From: Gammaproteobacteria bacterium
GTDB lineage: Bacteria; Pseudomonadota; Gammaproteobacteria; Pseudomonadales; Balneatricaceae
DNA length: 42,616 nucleotides
Assembly (NCBI GenBank): GCA_028598985.1
Contig: JAQRMV010000006.1
Location: 3,647-46,262 of the forward strand
Reading direction: 5' to 3'
Made by a program: the position numbers and the translations under genes. Shown piece after piece: positions 22,901 to 31,996 of this stretch. How positions within the stretch are numbered: position 1 is the stretch's first letter; every line of letters starts with the position of its first letter. The notes beneath the pieces were generated by a model. It had not been told where the DNA came from and searched no databases. It saw nothing but the letters and a program-made list of their open reading frames with translations.

Positions 22901-23179
22901 TTGAGCAGTGTCTGTAGTCATTCTTTCAACTTCGTTGCGTGCCCTATCTTCTAAGGCATTAACCGAATCAGAAGAGGCCTGCTCGGCCGTTTCTTCAAGT
23001 GCGCCATAGGCGATTTGTTCAAATATATCGAAATGATTTTGCAGCGTTCTAGCTAAACCTTCAGATTGCTGCCACGCGAAGTAGGCAAGTAGAACCAACG
23101 GCACTACCTTTATCACTACAAAAAGCGCAATCAACTTTCCCCGTATGCCAATTGCATATTTACGGCTAACTTCAGTCAT
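19949..23179 (-). CDS. Membrane sensor diguanylate cyclase/phosphodiesterase (sensor-HAMP-GGDEF-EAL)
   Basis: 1076 aa; N-terminal TM, long extracytoplasmic region, second TM and HAMP, RIGGDEFAMII, EAL domain with ESLLRWNHP, DDFGTGFSS, AEGVEE. Confidence 0.92.
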   Translation of the reverse strand: MTEVSRKYAIGIRGKLIALFVVIKVVPLVLLAYFAWQQSEGLARTLQNHFDIFEQIAYGALEETAEQASSDSVNALEDRARNEVERMTTDTAQALASFLYARDDDVLLASRIGKSKSDFSSFITARNSRLLKELSWHYSEPKAQWVPSMPPLKQQFVESSLPDNSKRFHYRPPEIITKTIAPLYLEMTFVSLQGMELIKVTTSDLLTNKLLDISLRNNTYIKAETYFRELQKLSPGEVYVSDVIGGYVPTHFIGAYTQAKAKKNGIPFAPEQSAYAGKENPVGKKFQGIIRWATPVVEDGVIIGYITLALNHDHILNFTNGVMPTDQRYTSYPDPSEGNYAFIWDHKGRNIAHPRHYFIYGYNRQNGKLQVPWLEQDAYNHWMASGLEFEKYAKTAEHYKDQRLSRKPAQELGKTGLRGLDCRFLNFAPQCKGWFDITEHGGSGSFVIFWSGLWRLVTAAPIPYYTGQYGNSKRGFGVVTVGTNIDDFSSPAIATKERIDQLYETYNDAMVHEADMGTHSITDNLQQTADILVISTLIMIIIVVLIAVWVASYFSHRITQMVSGIGRFRRGNHSFRFQQPKKDEISELADAFDTMADDIDENVARLKLEIRQRRNSEVRLLELTQSLEYRVIERTKDLSQEIVTREQAEKQIRFLAENDDLTKLFNRRGFNQKMDKAFLGKESFALLLLDMDKLKAVNDYLGHNIGDKVLVYIANLLKKTVRTGDAVARIGGDEFAMIINGVADVSEISPIVDRVLETLSMPSNIEGQLIHVGASIGISFKTTATITPEQLYVQADVALYKAKSLGGQRYICYDKKLEEVESQFHDIAQELRSAMVNNEFCVYFQPQINTATHKVHGVESLLRWNHPTKGMLLPGDFMYIAEELGMVRELDYWMLKEVCRKVSGWIKDDLSFGRVAINVGVSDLLMPNYVSDFSAVLESWSIAPSLFEIELLENTSVDDVNTFLDTLNQLHKLGVSFALDDFGTGFSSMQRMVELPIEAIKIDKYFISRIGDPGIEAIIKAMITMANSQSITIVAEGVEELQQQDFLQAHGCHIMQGFLHQRPIDDYQFHNYLSSR

Positions 23180-23241
23180 TTTTTATTATTCTCTTATACC
23201 GAAATGCCAGCTTACATAGTTTACATTTCAGTTACAATAAA

Positions 23242-23266
23242 ATATATAAAAAGCCTTAGAAAGGCC
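23242..23266 (-). terminator. Terminator of the mevalonate operon
   Basis: Minus strand GGCCTTTCTAAGGCTTTTTATATATTTT: GCCTT-tct-AAGGC stem followed by a T tract, downstream of mvaD. Confidence 0.65.
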
Positions 23267-23301
23267 TGCACAAGGTGAACCATGGCTCAATATTTAAAGC
23301 C

Positions 23302-24339
23302 TCAATCCCTAACCTCAGTTACATGGGAGAAAGGGGTGATGATTTGAATTTCAGGAAAAGCAGCTTCCACATCAGCTTGGTGTTGTGCTTCAAATAGCAG
23401 CTTTAGATTAGGCCCAGCATCCATAGTAAAATAAAGGGGCAACCCTTGTTGGCGTAACTGCCAAATTTTTTGCATTTGAACCAGTGACTCGGGCTGCCAA
23501 TACACCAAAGGAGGCCAAGCCGCAGCCATAGTAGCGTGCATGCTCATGGCATTGTGTTCTGCCGTTGCCGCCATGGTTTCAAAGTCGCCATTAGTAATAG
23601 CAGCTTCTATGCTGGCAAGGTCTGCCTCGGTTTTCTGCGGCCATTGTTTGTACAACGCTGAAGTAGCAACGGTTCTTCCCATGCCCTCACGGGAAGAGAC
23701 CGCTTTTGATAAACTGGATACCGTTAACAAGCCCACTTTAAGTTGTGGCCATTGCGGCTTTAATGGGAAAGCAATACTGTCACTGCCATCGGCTAGTTCA
23801 CCCGCTTGCCACTTAACAAAACCATGCCACAAAGAACGGCTGGCGCTGCCGCTGCCTAAGCGGGCCAGTGCAGACAGCAGATACTCTGGAAGCTGCCAAC
23901 CCATGAGTGTGTTTGTGGCTAGTGTGAGGGCCGCAAAACCACTGGCAGATGAAGCTAGGCCTGCTGCCGTAGGTACAGTGTTATGGGTGTCTATGCGCAG
24001 TTTTAGATCACTAGGTAATACTCTGTCTAACCACTGGTTTATTTTAATGGCAAAGCTTTTGTGTTCTCCAACTTGTTCACCATTGAGTATAACTTGGTGC
24101 GCTGGTGCATCAATCACTGATAAGCCAGTTTTAGTGCCGTGATCTGCCAACGAAATAGACAGGGAACCTGTGACAGGTAAATTAAAGTTAGCCTCTCGCT
24201 TGCCCCAATATTTACTCAAAGCAATATTGCTAGGTGCGTAAGCACTAGCTTGGGTCGCTGGTGTGTTATGTTTAACTGTATCTAAAACTTGGTTAACCCA
24301 GTCATTAACGCAGACATCCTCGGTTTGATGATTGCTCAT
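23302..24339 (-). CDS. mvaD: Diphosphomevalonate decarboxylase
   Basis: 345 aa; APSNIALSKYWGKREANFNLPVTGSLSISL; GLASSASGFAAL. Confidence 0.93.
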   Translation of the reverse strand: MSNHQTEDVCVNDWVNQVLDTVKHNTPATQASAYAPSNIALSKYWGKREANFNLPVTGSLSISLADHGTKTGLSVIDAPAHQVILNGEQVGEHKSFAIKINQWLDRVLPSDLKLRIDTHNTVPTAAGLASSASGFAALTLATNTLMGWQLPEYLLSALARLGSGSASRSLWHGFVKWQAGELADGSDSIAFPLKPQWPQLKVGLLTVSSLSKAVSSREGMGRTVATSALYKQWPQKTEADLASIEAAITNGDFETMAATAEHNAMSMHATMAAAWPPLVYWQPESLVQMQKIWQLRQQGLPLYFTMDAGPNLKLLFEAQHQADVEAAFPEIQIITPFSHVTEVRD

Positions 24340-24353
24340 GGTTATTTCTCGCT

Positions 24354-25334
24354 TTATGTATCACTGGGCATGTGTGTTTCTTGGCGTAGACCTTGGGGGT
24401 CTATTTGCACTGGCATTTGCATATGGGGCCAATCTAGCTTTTCACTGCCTAATAAAAGCACACAATCGCCTAAACCTGAACCCGATATTTTGGCGCCAAA
24501 CAAAGCGCCTTTCGTGGTGTGCTTCTGCCCTAATTGAATGATTTTTTGGATAGTTTCGTCGCTCACACCAAGATTCTCCATGAGACCTTGGTATTGGCCC
24601 ATCGATTGGGCAAAAATAGACCAATCACCATTATTCAGTGCTTTTATTGAAGCGTCTACACAAGTACCCATTTGTTCATACAATTGTTCAAAACGTTTAG
24701 GTTCTTCAGCGGCAGCTTGGGCTACTTGTTTAATAACCGTTGGGGTTGGAGTTTTATAGCCACAATAAACTAACCGCATGCTAGGTGCATTCTGCCAGGC
24801 TTTCTCTGGCAAGCTAATGTTATGAGCATTAACGGGGTGGGCCTGAAATTTCACAATACCCCCTAAAGCGCTAGCAGCAACATCGGCACCTGAGCCTCTA
24901 CCTTGCACTTTTTTAATCGACTCTATACCTAGTTGCATCACCCCACGGCGATTAAAATCGCCTTTCATTAATAATTCCATGGCCCCTAAAGTGGCCACTG
25001 TAACCGCTGCTGAGGAGCCCAACCCTAAGGTATGTTCGAAGTCTGACTCAATTACTAAATGTACACCTTGAGTTAGCTTACAGTGCACTAAAGCTTGTAA
25101 CACAAACCTTAAAACAGACGTTTGTTGCGCCTTTTGTAGTAAGTTGGTAAGGGGAAATGCCAAGCGGCCTAATTGGGATTCGATAACCACCTGTCCATCA
25201 CTTCGGCTTGTAGCGCTAACATAAATACGCGACGTTAAAGCACACACCAAAGCACCATAACCAAACAGCACCGCATGTTCACCCATGAGCATCGTACTGG
25301 CTGGCGCAGAGGCAACAACCCTATAACTCGTCAA
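24354..25334 (-). CDS. GHMP kinase, probable phosphomevalonate kinase
   Basis: 326 aa; SAPASTMLMGEHAVLFGYGAL, LGLGSSAAVTVAT, QGRGSGADVAASALGG; overlaps the mvk gene. Confidence 0.75.
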   Translation of the reverse strand: MTSYRVVASAPASTMLMGEHAVLFGYGALVCALTSRIYVSATSRSDGQVVIESQLGRLAFPLTNLLQKAQQTSVLRFVLQALVHCKLTQGVHLVIESDFEHTLGLGSSAAVTVATLGAMELLMKGDFNRRGVMQLGIESIKKVQGRGSGADVAASALGGIVKFQAHPVNAHNISLPEKAWQNAPSMRLVYCGYKTPTPTVIKQVAQAAAEEPKRFEQLYEQMGTCVDASIKALNNGDWSIFAQSMGQYQGLMENLGVSDETIQKIIQLGQKHTTKGALFGAKISGSGLGDCVLLLGSEKLDWPHMQMPVQIDPQGLRQETHMPSDT

Positions 25335-26406
25335 GGTAAGACACTCCTTGCATGTCTGGAATCATCTGCTGGAAAGTATAATTATACTGCTGGCAAAGGC
25401 GCTTAAGTTGATCAAACTGAAAGCCTGTGACCAACACCAAACCACCGTTATCGCCCACTATACTCCCAGCGCCACATACCTTGGCCGCTGCGTCGCTAGA
25501 TTCTACGTTAGCAACAAAATTAGCTACGGCCTCGGGCACTACTCCAATATGCTGCAGTAACTTATGATTGGCCGCGATGGCGTTAACCATAAGGGCAGAA
25601 TTTTCTGCCTGTATAGCTTTAAGCAGGTCTTGTTGCACCGTGGAGAATTGGTGCCACAAGGTGGCTGGGAAATTACTTTTCCTAACCGCTTCTACACATT
25701 CACCGGTGGAGCTTGCCGGCCGGCCTGTTGTTATTAAAAAGCACTGGTTAAATGCCTTAGGTTCAAACGCCATGCTAGTGCCTGTGCCTTGCTGGTATTG
25801 TTGCACTCCCCCCATAACACACACGTAAGGGTCTAACCCACTTGAACGTCCATGTTGCCAATGTTCACTTTGGGTGGTCTTAGCAATTAACTCTGCGTCT
25901 GTGAGGGGGGCTCCTATATGTTTGAATACCGCTGCCAGCATTGCAGCGACTAGCGCCGCCGAGGAACCCATACCTCCACCGGCAACTAGATCCATAGATA
26001 GCTCTATTATTAAGCCTGATTGTTTATCGAATGAATTGCCTAATAAATAAGGGAGACCACTTGCACCTAAAGCTGCGGTAAAGAACTCTACTGGATTTGA
26101 AACAACCGCCGATAATGGGGCCGTGCCTGCTACATAGCGATGGTGACGAGATTGAATTTGCTGTGCCATATCAACGAGATTTGAATAGCTAAACCGCTGA
26201 TCAATATCAAAACCCAAAAATTTAAGATGAACACCAACAAAGTTAGCTTTGGTCACCGTAGCAAAAGCATATTTTTGAATGGCACAAGCCAATGCAGGGG
26301 TACCATAAACAACGGCGTGTTCGCCGCTGAGTATCACTTTGCCCGGCACCCTTACACGAGTGCAGGAATATTGAGCTGAGGGAGTGCTTAAACCAGACTC
26401 AGTCAT
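25321..26406 (-). CDS. GHMP kinase, probable mevalonate kinase
   Basis: 361 aa; VRVPGKVILSGEHAVVYGTPAL, GGGMGSSAALVAAML, HGRSSGLDPYV. Confidence 0.82.
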   Translation of the reverse strand: MTESGLSTPSAQYSCTRVRVPGKVILSGEHAVVYGTPALACAIQKYAFATVTKANFVGVHLKFLGFDIDQRFSYSNLVDMAQQIQSRHHRYVAGTAPLSAVVSNPVEFFTAALGASGLPYLLGNSFDKQSGLIIELSMDLVAGGGMGSSAALVAAMLAAVFKHIGAPLTDAELIAKTTQSEHWQHGRSSGLDPYVCVMGGVQQYQQGTGTSMAFEPKAFNQCFLITTGRPASSTGECVEAVRKSNFPATLWHQFSTVQQDLLKAIQAENSALMVNAIAANHKLLQHIGVVPEAVANFVANVESSDAAAKVCGAGSIVGDNGGLVLVTGFQFDQLKRLCQQYNYTFQQMIPDMQGVSYLDEL

Positions 26407-27596
26407 CGCACCTGATAAAGGCGTTTGTGTTGGTTAATACCCGACAAACGGAACTTACCGTTAGTTTCTTCAGCAAATACATGATCACCCCCATCTGTAG
26501 GCACTTCAAACCCATACATGGTTTGGTATTGCGCATAGGTTAACGGCTTCCGTGAAGCTAGCATGGTTTGATGGCCTTGCTTGTGTAACATGGCTTGATA
26601 CCCCTCTACTAAGGTGCCGGTAAAAAACTCACCCACGCTACCCGACCCATAACTAAAGAAACCAAGCCTTTTACCGGCCAAGTTTTCTGCAGTATTGTCT
26701 AGTAAAGAAATAAGGCCAATATACATGGCTGCTGTATAGCTGTTGCCTGTAATTCGATTGTAAATAAGGCTAGAGGAAATTTGCTCTTCAAGAGCCTGGG
26801 CACTTAGCTCATGGGCGTTGCCGTTGGCTAAGTGGTTGTGGGCTTTTTGGGCCATACGACTAAATGGCAAGTGATAACAAAAATAATCAAAATCACCAAA
26901 TTGAAGATCGCTTTGTTGCTGAAAATCTTGCCATGCAGAACGCACACAACGCAAATACACTTTAGTGGAGTATTTACCATCAACTAATGCTGTAGAACGG
27001 TAATTTGGCCGCCAGAAATCCATCACGTCTTCGGTGTGAATACCGGTTTCGGGATCCAATACGATAAGCCTTGGATTGTGGCTTACTAACATGGCCACTG
27101 CACCGCAGCCTTGGGTTGCTTCACCGGGTGTTTGGCGATCGTAGCGTGCTATGTCTGAGGCAATAACCAGGACTTTTTCTTTAGGGTTACGGGCCACCCA
27201 AGCTGTAGCCAACTGCAAAGCAGCGGTGGCGCTATAACAAGCCTGTTTGAGTTCTACTACTCTACACCGTGGGCTTAGCTGCAACAAAGAATGCACATAC
27301 ACGCCAGCAGCCTTAGATTGGTCTATGCCAGTTTCTGTAGCAAACAAAATAGTGCTAATGGCATTTTTGCTCTCTCCACGCGCTGCCATACCTTCTAATA
27401 AAGGCACACAGGCATTGGCCGCCATAGTCACAACGTCTTCGTCTGCTCCGGGCACACTCATACGCTCTTGGCCTATGCCAACAGTATATTTTGCGGCGTC
27501 GGAGCCATTGTTGGCCGCTAGCTCTTGCAAATCTAAGCTAAAGTTAGCGGTGTAAAAACTTATATCATCAATACCAACGGGCATATAAATTCTCAA
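26403..27596 (-). CDS. mvaS: Hydroxymethylglutaryl-CoA synthase
   Basis: 397 aa; VGIDDISFYTA start, VVELKQACYSATAAL with catalytic Cys, GNSYTAAMY. Confidence 0.95.
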   Translation of the reverse strand: MRIYMPVGIDDISFYTANFSLDLQELAANNGSDAAKYTVGIGQERMSVPGADEDVVTMAANACVPLLEGMAARGESKNAISTILFATETGIDQSKAAGVYVHSLLQLSPRCRVVELKQACYSATAALQLATAWVARNPKEKVLVIASDIARYDRQTPGEATQGCGAVAMLVSHNPRLIVLDPETGIHTEDVMDFWRPNYRSTALVDGKYSTKVYLRCVRSAWQDFQQQSDLQFGDFDYFCYHLPFSRMAQKAHNHLANGNAHELSAQALEEQISSSLIYNRITGNSYTAAMYIGLISLLDNTAENLAGKRLGFFSYGSGSVGEFFTGTLVEGYQAMLHKQGHQTMLASRKPLTYAQYQTMYGFEVPTDGGDHVFAEETNGKFRLSGINQHKRLYQVR

Positions 27597-27639
27597 TCTT
27601 CCCTGCTACAAACTTAATGATGTGGCTATATGTCTCTGA

Positions 27640-28668
27640 CTAGCCTTCACTAAGCACTAACGAATCGTTTAAACGCAAATCGTCTACATTGTTTGCAGAC
27701 AACAAAAACATGGTGGTAACAAACTCTTTTTTCAAGGCTTCTATAGCATCCACTACCGCAGAGGTAGACTCCATTGCCGGAGCCAAAAGAGGTTTCGCAA
27801 TACCGCCTAAACAGCCGCCCATTATAACACTCTTTACTAGGTCTAGCCCATTACGCAAGCCTCCACTGGCGATGAAATTTGCTTGCTGCATATATGGGCG
27901 AGCATTCTTCATGGCCACAGGGGTTGGAATACCCCAATCTTGCAATGTAAACCCTAGGGTATGCGCATCTTGTCGGCGCTGTTGTTCAATACGCGCCCAT
28001 GAAGTGCCGCCTCGTCCCGCTACGTCAAACCAACGAATACCCTGTTGTATACCCAGCTCTATGTCTGGCACGCTAAGGCCTGCACCCACTTCTTTAAGAA
28101 CGACCGGCACCTTAAGCTGTGATTGCGCACAGCCAATGGCCTGTGCCAAATTTGCAAAATTGGTGTCTCCCTCTGGCTGTACAGCTTCTTGCAAAGGGTT
28201 AAGATGCAGAAATATAGCATCCGCTGACAACACATCAATCGCCTGTTGCAACTGGGCTGCGGCCATGCCGTTATTCAGTTGAACAGCTCCCATATTAGCA
28301 AACAACAATGCATCTGGCGCAAAACGACGCAGGTCAAAACTGGCCTGAGCCTTGGTATCTTCTAACATTACCCGCTGAGAACCCACACCCATCGCCACTC
28401 CGGTAATTTGTGCAGCTTCTGCCAAATGCTGGTTTACCTTGGCTACTAACACGTCATCTCCACCGGTCATGGATGAAATTAACAGAGGAAAACTTAACCG
28501 CTTGCCCATAATTTCTACGCTTGGGTCAACATCCTGCAAATTGATTTCGGGCATAGCTCGATGCTGTAACTGGATTGCATCAAAAAAACGTCCATTACGC
28601 TCAACACCTTGATCTTGCGTAATCACTTCAATATGTTCGCGCTTACGACGATTAGTTTGATCGTTCAT
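27640..28668 (-). CDS. fni: Type 2 isopentenyl-diphosphate isomerase
   Basis: 342 aa; RKREHIEV, LLISSMTGG, VKEVGAGLS, DVAGRGGTSWARIE. Confidence 0.95.
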   Translation of the reverse strand: MNDQTNRRKREHIEVITQDQGVERNGRFFDAIQLQHRAMPEINLQDVDPSVEIMGKRLSFPLLISSMTGGDDVLVAKVNQHLAEAAQITGVAMGVGSQRVMLEDTKAQASFDLRRFAPDALLFANMGAVQLNNGMAAAQLQQAIDVLSADAIFLHLNPLQEAVQPEGDTNFANLAQAIGCAQSQLKVPVVLKEVGAGLSVPDIELGIQQGIRWFDVAGRGGTSWARIEQQRRQDAHTLGFTLQDWGIPTPVAMKNARPYMQQANFIASGGLRNGLDLVKSVIMGGCLGGIAKPLLAPAMESTSAVVDAIEALKKEFVTTMFLLSANNVDDLRLNDSLVLSEG

Positions 28669-29739
28669 TTAACGCTCTAACTTCACATGGGCTTGCATCA
28701 GCTCGCCCGGGTTAGTTTGGGCTGCAAGCAAGGATAATTCTCCACACAACACAGTAGCTGCACAGATTTGAGCTAAGCGTCGTGCGTTAGCGCCTGCTTC
28801 TGCGTCTTCACTGCAACCTAGCTTAGTTAAGTTATCAGTCACAAAATCCAAGCCCTTACCATTGCCTACGGTGCCTACAATAATATTAGGTAGAGTGCAG
28901 GAGAAGTACAAATCGCCTTCTCGCACTTCGGCATGCACCATGCCTTGTGATCCTTCAATGATATTGGCTGCATCTTGACCCGTAGCTAAATAAAAACCCA
29001 ATAACATATTAGCGAAATGAGCATTGGCACTACGTAAACCACCTGCCATTAACGTGCCCAAGAGGTTCTTTTTAATATTGAGGTCTACCACTTTTTCTGG
29101 CGTAGTCAACAACTTACGCTCACACAAGTCACGTGCAATGGTTAATTCGGCTACTACATACTTGCCACGTCCTAGAATACCGTTAACGGCAGTGGCTTTT
29201 TTGTCGCTGCAATAATTACCAGAAATAGAACTGTAGTTGAGTTGTGGATATTGCACTAACACCCATTCCATAAGACGGTCGGCAGCCTGAGTCACCATGT
29301 TGTGGCCTGATGCGTCGCCAGTTTTAAATTCTAAACGCAAGTACAATAAATTGGCGACAATTTGCATATTCATGTCAATCAACTTAGCAAAACGGCTGGT
29401 TTCACTCACTATAGACTGCATCTCTTCTTGACGTGTTTGAATAGACTGCCATGCACTCAAGGCTTCACTGGCATCATCCGCTTCTAGCAGAATAGACCGC
29501 GTCATACGCTCATCCACTAGGGTGGTTTTAATGCCCTCTCCACATAGAGTAGACAAGCGAGCGCCGCGACCCACCGAGTGCCACAGGGGGATTTCATAGG
29601 TTGCTAGGGGAACTGAGACTTTATCTTGCCATGCCTTATCCAAGCTCGCCTGAGCACTAATTTTCATCGGCCCAACAAAGCGCATAGGAACTGGTGCCTG
29701 AGTCACCTTAGGACTCGTTTTAGCAGAAGTAGGGGCCAT
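28669..29739 (-). CDS. mvaA: Hydroxymethylglutaryl-CoA reductase
   Basis: 356 aa; TGDASGHNMV, SGNYCSDKKATAVNGILGRGKYV, TGQDAANIIEGSQG. Confidence 0.93.
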   Translation of the reverse strand: MAPTSAKTSPKVTQAPVPMRFVGPMKISAQASLDKAWQDKVSVPLATYEIPLWHSVGRGARLSTLCGEGIKTTLVDERMTRSILLEADDASEALSAWQSIQTRQEEMQSIVSETSRFAKLIDMNMQIVANLLYLRLEFKTGDASGHNMVTQAADRLMEWVLVQYPQLNYSSISGNYCSDKKATAVNGILGRGKYVVAELTIARDLCERKLLTTPEKVVDLNIKKNLLGTLMAGGLRSANAHFANMLLGFYLATGQDAANIIEGSQGMVHAEVREGDLYFSCTLPNIIVGTVGNGKGLDFVTDNLTKLGCSEDAEAGANARRLAQICAATVLCGELSLLAAQTNPGELMQAHVKLER

Positions 29740-29851
29740 TCAAAGTGCCTTATAGAAAATAGATACAGCGCAAAATAAGTAGACCCTGATTTTAACCAGC
29801 CCTATGATGTTATGCAATGAAGATTAACAGGGTTATTGATATACAAGGCGT

Positions 29852-29890
29852 AAAAAAGCCCCGATAACAGGATGTTAGCGGGGCTTTTTT
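29852..29890 (-). terminator. Rho-independent terminator downstream of the peroxiredoxin gene
   Basis: aaaaaagccccg-a-taaca-gga-tgtta-g-cggggctttttt: long GC stem with A/T tracts both sides. Confidence 0.88.
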
Positions 29891-29900
29891 AGGGCAATAC

Positions 29901-30506
29901 TTATAGCTTGTCTGAGTTCTCACTTAAGTAAGAAGCAACACCAGCAGGCGAATCTTTCATGCCTGAATCCCCTTTATTCCAACCTGCTGGGCAAACTTCA
30001 CCGTGCTCTTCATGGAACTGTAGCGCATCGACTAAGCGCAATAGTTCATCCATGTTACGGCCTAAAGGTAGGTCGTTAACAATTTGTGAACGCACCATGC
30101 CGTCACGGTCGATGATGAATGCGCCGCGGTATGCAACACTACCGTCTGCTAACTCAACGTCGTAGGCACGGCAAATATCGTGAGCCATATCAGCAGCTAA
30201 AGTGTACTTAACTGGGCCGATGCCGCCATCGTTGATGGCAGTGTTGCGCCATGCATTGTGAGTGAAGTGAGAATCGATAGAAACACCAATCACCTCTACA
30301 CCACGAGCATTAAATTCATCCATACGATGGTCTAATGCAATCAGCTCTGAAGGACAAACAAAGGTGAAGTCTAGTGGGTAGAAAAAGACCAAACCGTACT
30401 TGCCTTTAATGGCTTGAGATAGATTAAAGTCATCAACGATGGTGCCATCGCCTAGTACTGCGGGTACGGTAAAATCTGGGGCTTGCTTGCCTACTAATAC
30501 GCTCAT
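29901..30506 (-). CDS. 2-Cys peroxiredoxin (AhpC/TSA family)
   Basis: 201 aa; FYPLDFTFVCPSELIAL, resolving GEVCPAGW. Confidence 0.95.
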   Translation of the reverse strand: MSVLVGKQAPDFTVPAVLGDGTIVDDFNLSQAIKGKYGLVFFYPLDFTFVCPSELIALDHRMDEFNARGVEVIGVSIDSHFTHNAWRNTAINDGGIGPVKYTLAADMAHDICRAYDVELADGSVAYRGAFIIDRDGMVRSQIVNDLPLGRNMDELLRLVDALQFHEEHGEVCPAGWNKGDSGMKDSPAGVASYLSENSDKL

Positions 30507-30536
30507 GGTTATTCCTCTAAATGTTTAATTATTAAA

Positions 30537-30869
30537 TTATTCTTCGCCTGACTCTGCAGGAGCCGCAGCACTAACCATTTCAGCTAGTTCTCCGGTTTGT
30601 GCCAAATCAGTAATAATGTCACAGCCGCCTACTAATTCGCCATTGATCCACAGCTGGGGAAATGTTGGCCAGTTGGCATACTTTGGCAATTCTGCACGAA
30701 TGTCAGGGTGTTCTAAAATATTGACAAATGCAAAGCGCTCACCACAGTTCATTAGATTTTGTACTGTTTGTGAGGAAAAGCCACACTGTGGAAATTTTGG
30801 TGTGCCTTTCATGTACAATAAAATAGCGTTGCTTTCAATCTGTTCTTTAATAGTAGTTAACGTGTCCAT
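30537..30869 (-). CDS. grxD: Monothiol glutaredoxin
   Basis: 110 aa; LYMKGTPKFPQCGFSSQTVQ (CGFS), TFPQLWINGELVGGCDI. Confidence 0.95.
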   Translation of the reverse strand: MDTLTTIKEQIESNAILLYMKGTPKFPQCGFSSQTVQNLMNCGERFAFVNILEHPDIRAELPKYANWPTFPQLWINGELVGGCDIITDLAQTGELAEMVSAAAPAESGEE

Positions 30870-31057
30870 AATTACCTTCTGTGTTATTTATGGTTGCAAA
30901 ATCATTGACGCAATTATACCCATATCCGACCAATTTAGTCAGTTATTATTTAGCCAAAAAATACCATAATTTGCACTATTTATAGGCCTTATAAGCCTAT
31001 GGATTTGCAAGCATAAGTTATTACCCCTATGATTCTCTGTTTAGGCGGCTAATTACC

Positions 31058-31981
31058 ATGTCCAATTCATCTCCGCGTCACTTCCTAACCTTGCTTGATT
31101 TAACTCCAAATGAGCTAAATTGGGTAATCAATCGCGCTATTGAACTTAAAAAAATACGCACTCAAGGCGACCTTTACGAACCTTTTCGCAATCGTGTTTT
31201 GGGGATGATTTTTGAAAAATCTTCCACTCGCACTCGTATTTCTTTCGAGTCGGGTATGGCGCAGTTAGGTGGCCATGCCATTTTCCTATCGTCTCGAGAC
31301 ACACAACTGGGCCGCGGCGAACCCATTGAAGACAGCGCTATAGTGGTCTCTAGTATGGTTGATATAATGATGATTCGCACTTTTTCCCACACCCAGGTAG
31401 AAAAGTTCGCAGCCCATTCTAAAGTCCCAGTAATCAATGCCCTCACGGATGATTATCATCCATGCCAGCTGCTAGCCGACATACAGACCTTTGTGGAACA
31501 CCGCGGTAGCATTAAAGGCAAAACCGTAACTTGGGTTGGTGACGGCAATAACATGTGCCATTCCTTTATCAACGCCGCTAAACAATTCGACTTTAAACTC
31601 AATATAGCTTGTCCAGACGGCTATTTACCCAATGCTCAGCTCATGGCCGACAACACAGACAGGGTGGCATTGATCACAGACCCACAAGCAGCCGTTGTGG
31701 GCAGCCATTTAGTGGTGACCGACACTTGGGCCTCCATGGGCCAAGAAGACGAAAAAATCTCTCGCCAAACGGCCTTTGCTGATTATCAAGTGAATCCCGC
31801 CTTAATGGACTTGGCTGACCCCCAGGCTCTATTTATGCATTGCTTGCCAGCCTATCGTGGATTGGAAATAAGCCATGACATGTTCAACGATCCTCGCAGT
31901 GTTGTATACCACGAAGCAGAAAACCGTTTGCACGCACAAAAAGCCTTAATGGAGTTCCTATTACTTGAGCCACAGGTATAG
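31058..31981 (+). CDS. argF: Ornithine carbamoyltransferase
   Basis: 307 aa; [33 protein letters not shown]. Confidence 0.96.
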   Translation: MSNSSPRHFLTLLDLTPNELNWVINRAIELKKIRTQGDLYEPFRNRVLGMIFEKSSTRTRISFESGMAQLGGHAIFLSSRDTQLGRGEPIEDSAIVVSSMVDIMMIRTFSHTQVEKFAAHSKVPVINALTDDYHPCQLLADIQTFVEHRGSIKGKTVTWVGDGNNMCHSFINAAKQFDFKLNIACPDGYLPNAQLMADNTDRVALITDPQAAVVGSHLVVTDTWASMGQEDEKISRQTAFADYQVNPALMDLADPQALFMHCLPAYRGLEISHDMFNDPRSVVYHEAENRLHAQKALMEFLLLEPQV

Positions 31982-31996
31982 GAATAGATAAACAAT

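Noticed and set aside
23540-24142. 200 aa plus-strand ORF inside mvaD
   Set aside because: Long but fully antisense to mvaD, which has all expected motifs; no independent coding evidence.
27689-28282. 197 aa plus-strand ORF inside fni
   Set aside because: Antisense to a well-supported isomerase gene; Cys/Arg-rich translation typical of a shadow frame.
30982-31000. ataggc...gcctat dyad upstream of argF as an ARG box
   Set aside because: Does not fit the ArgR consensus (TGAAT-type half sites); only a short 6-bp dyad.
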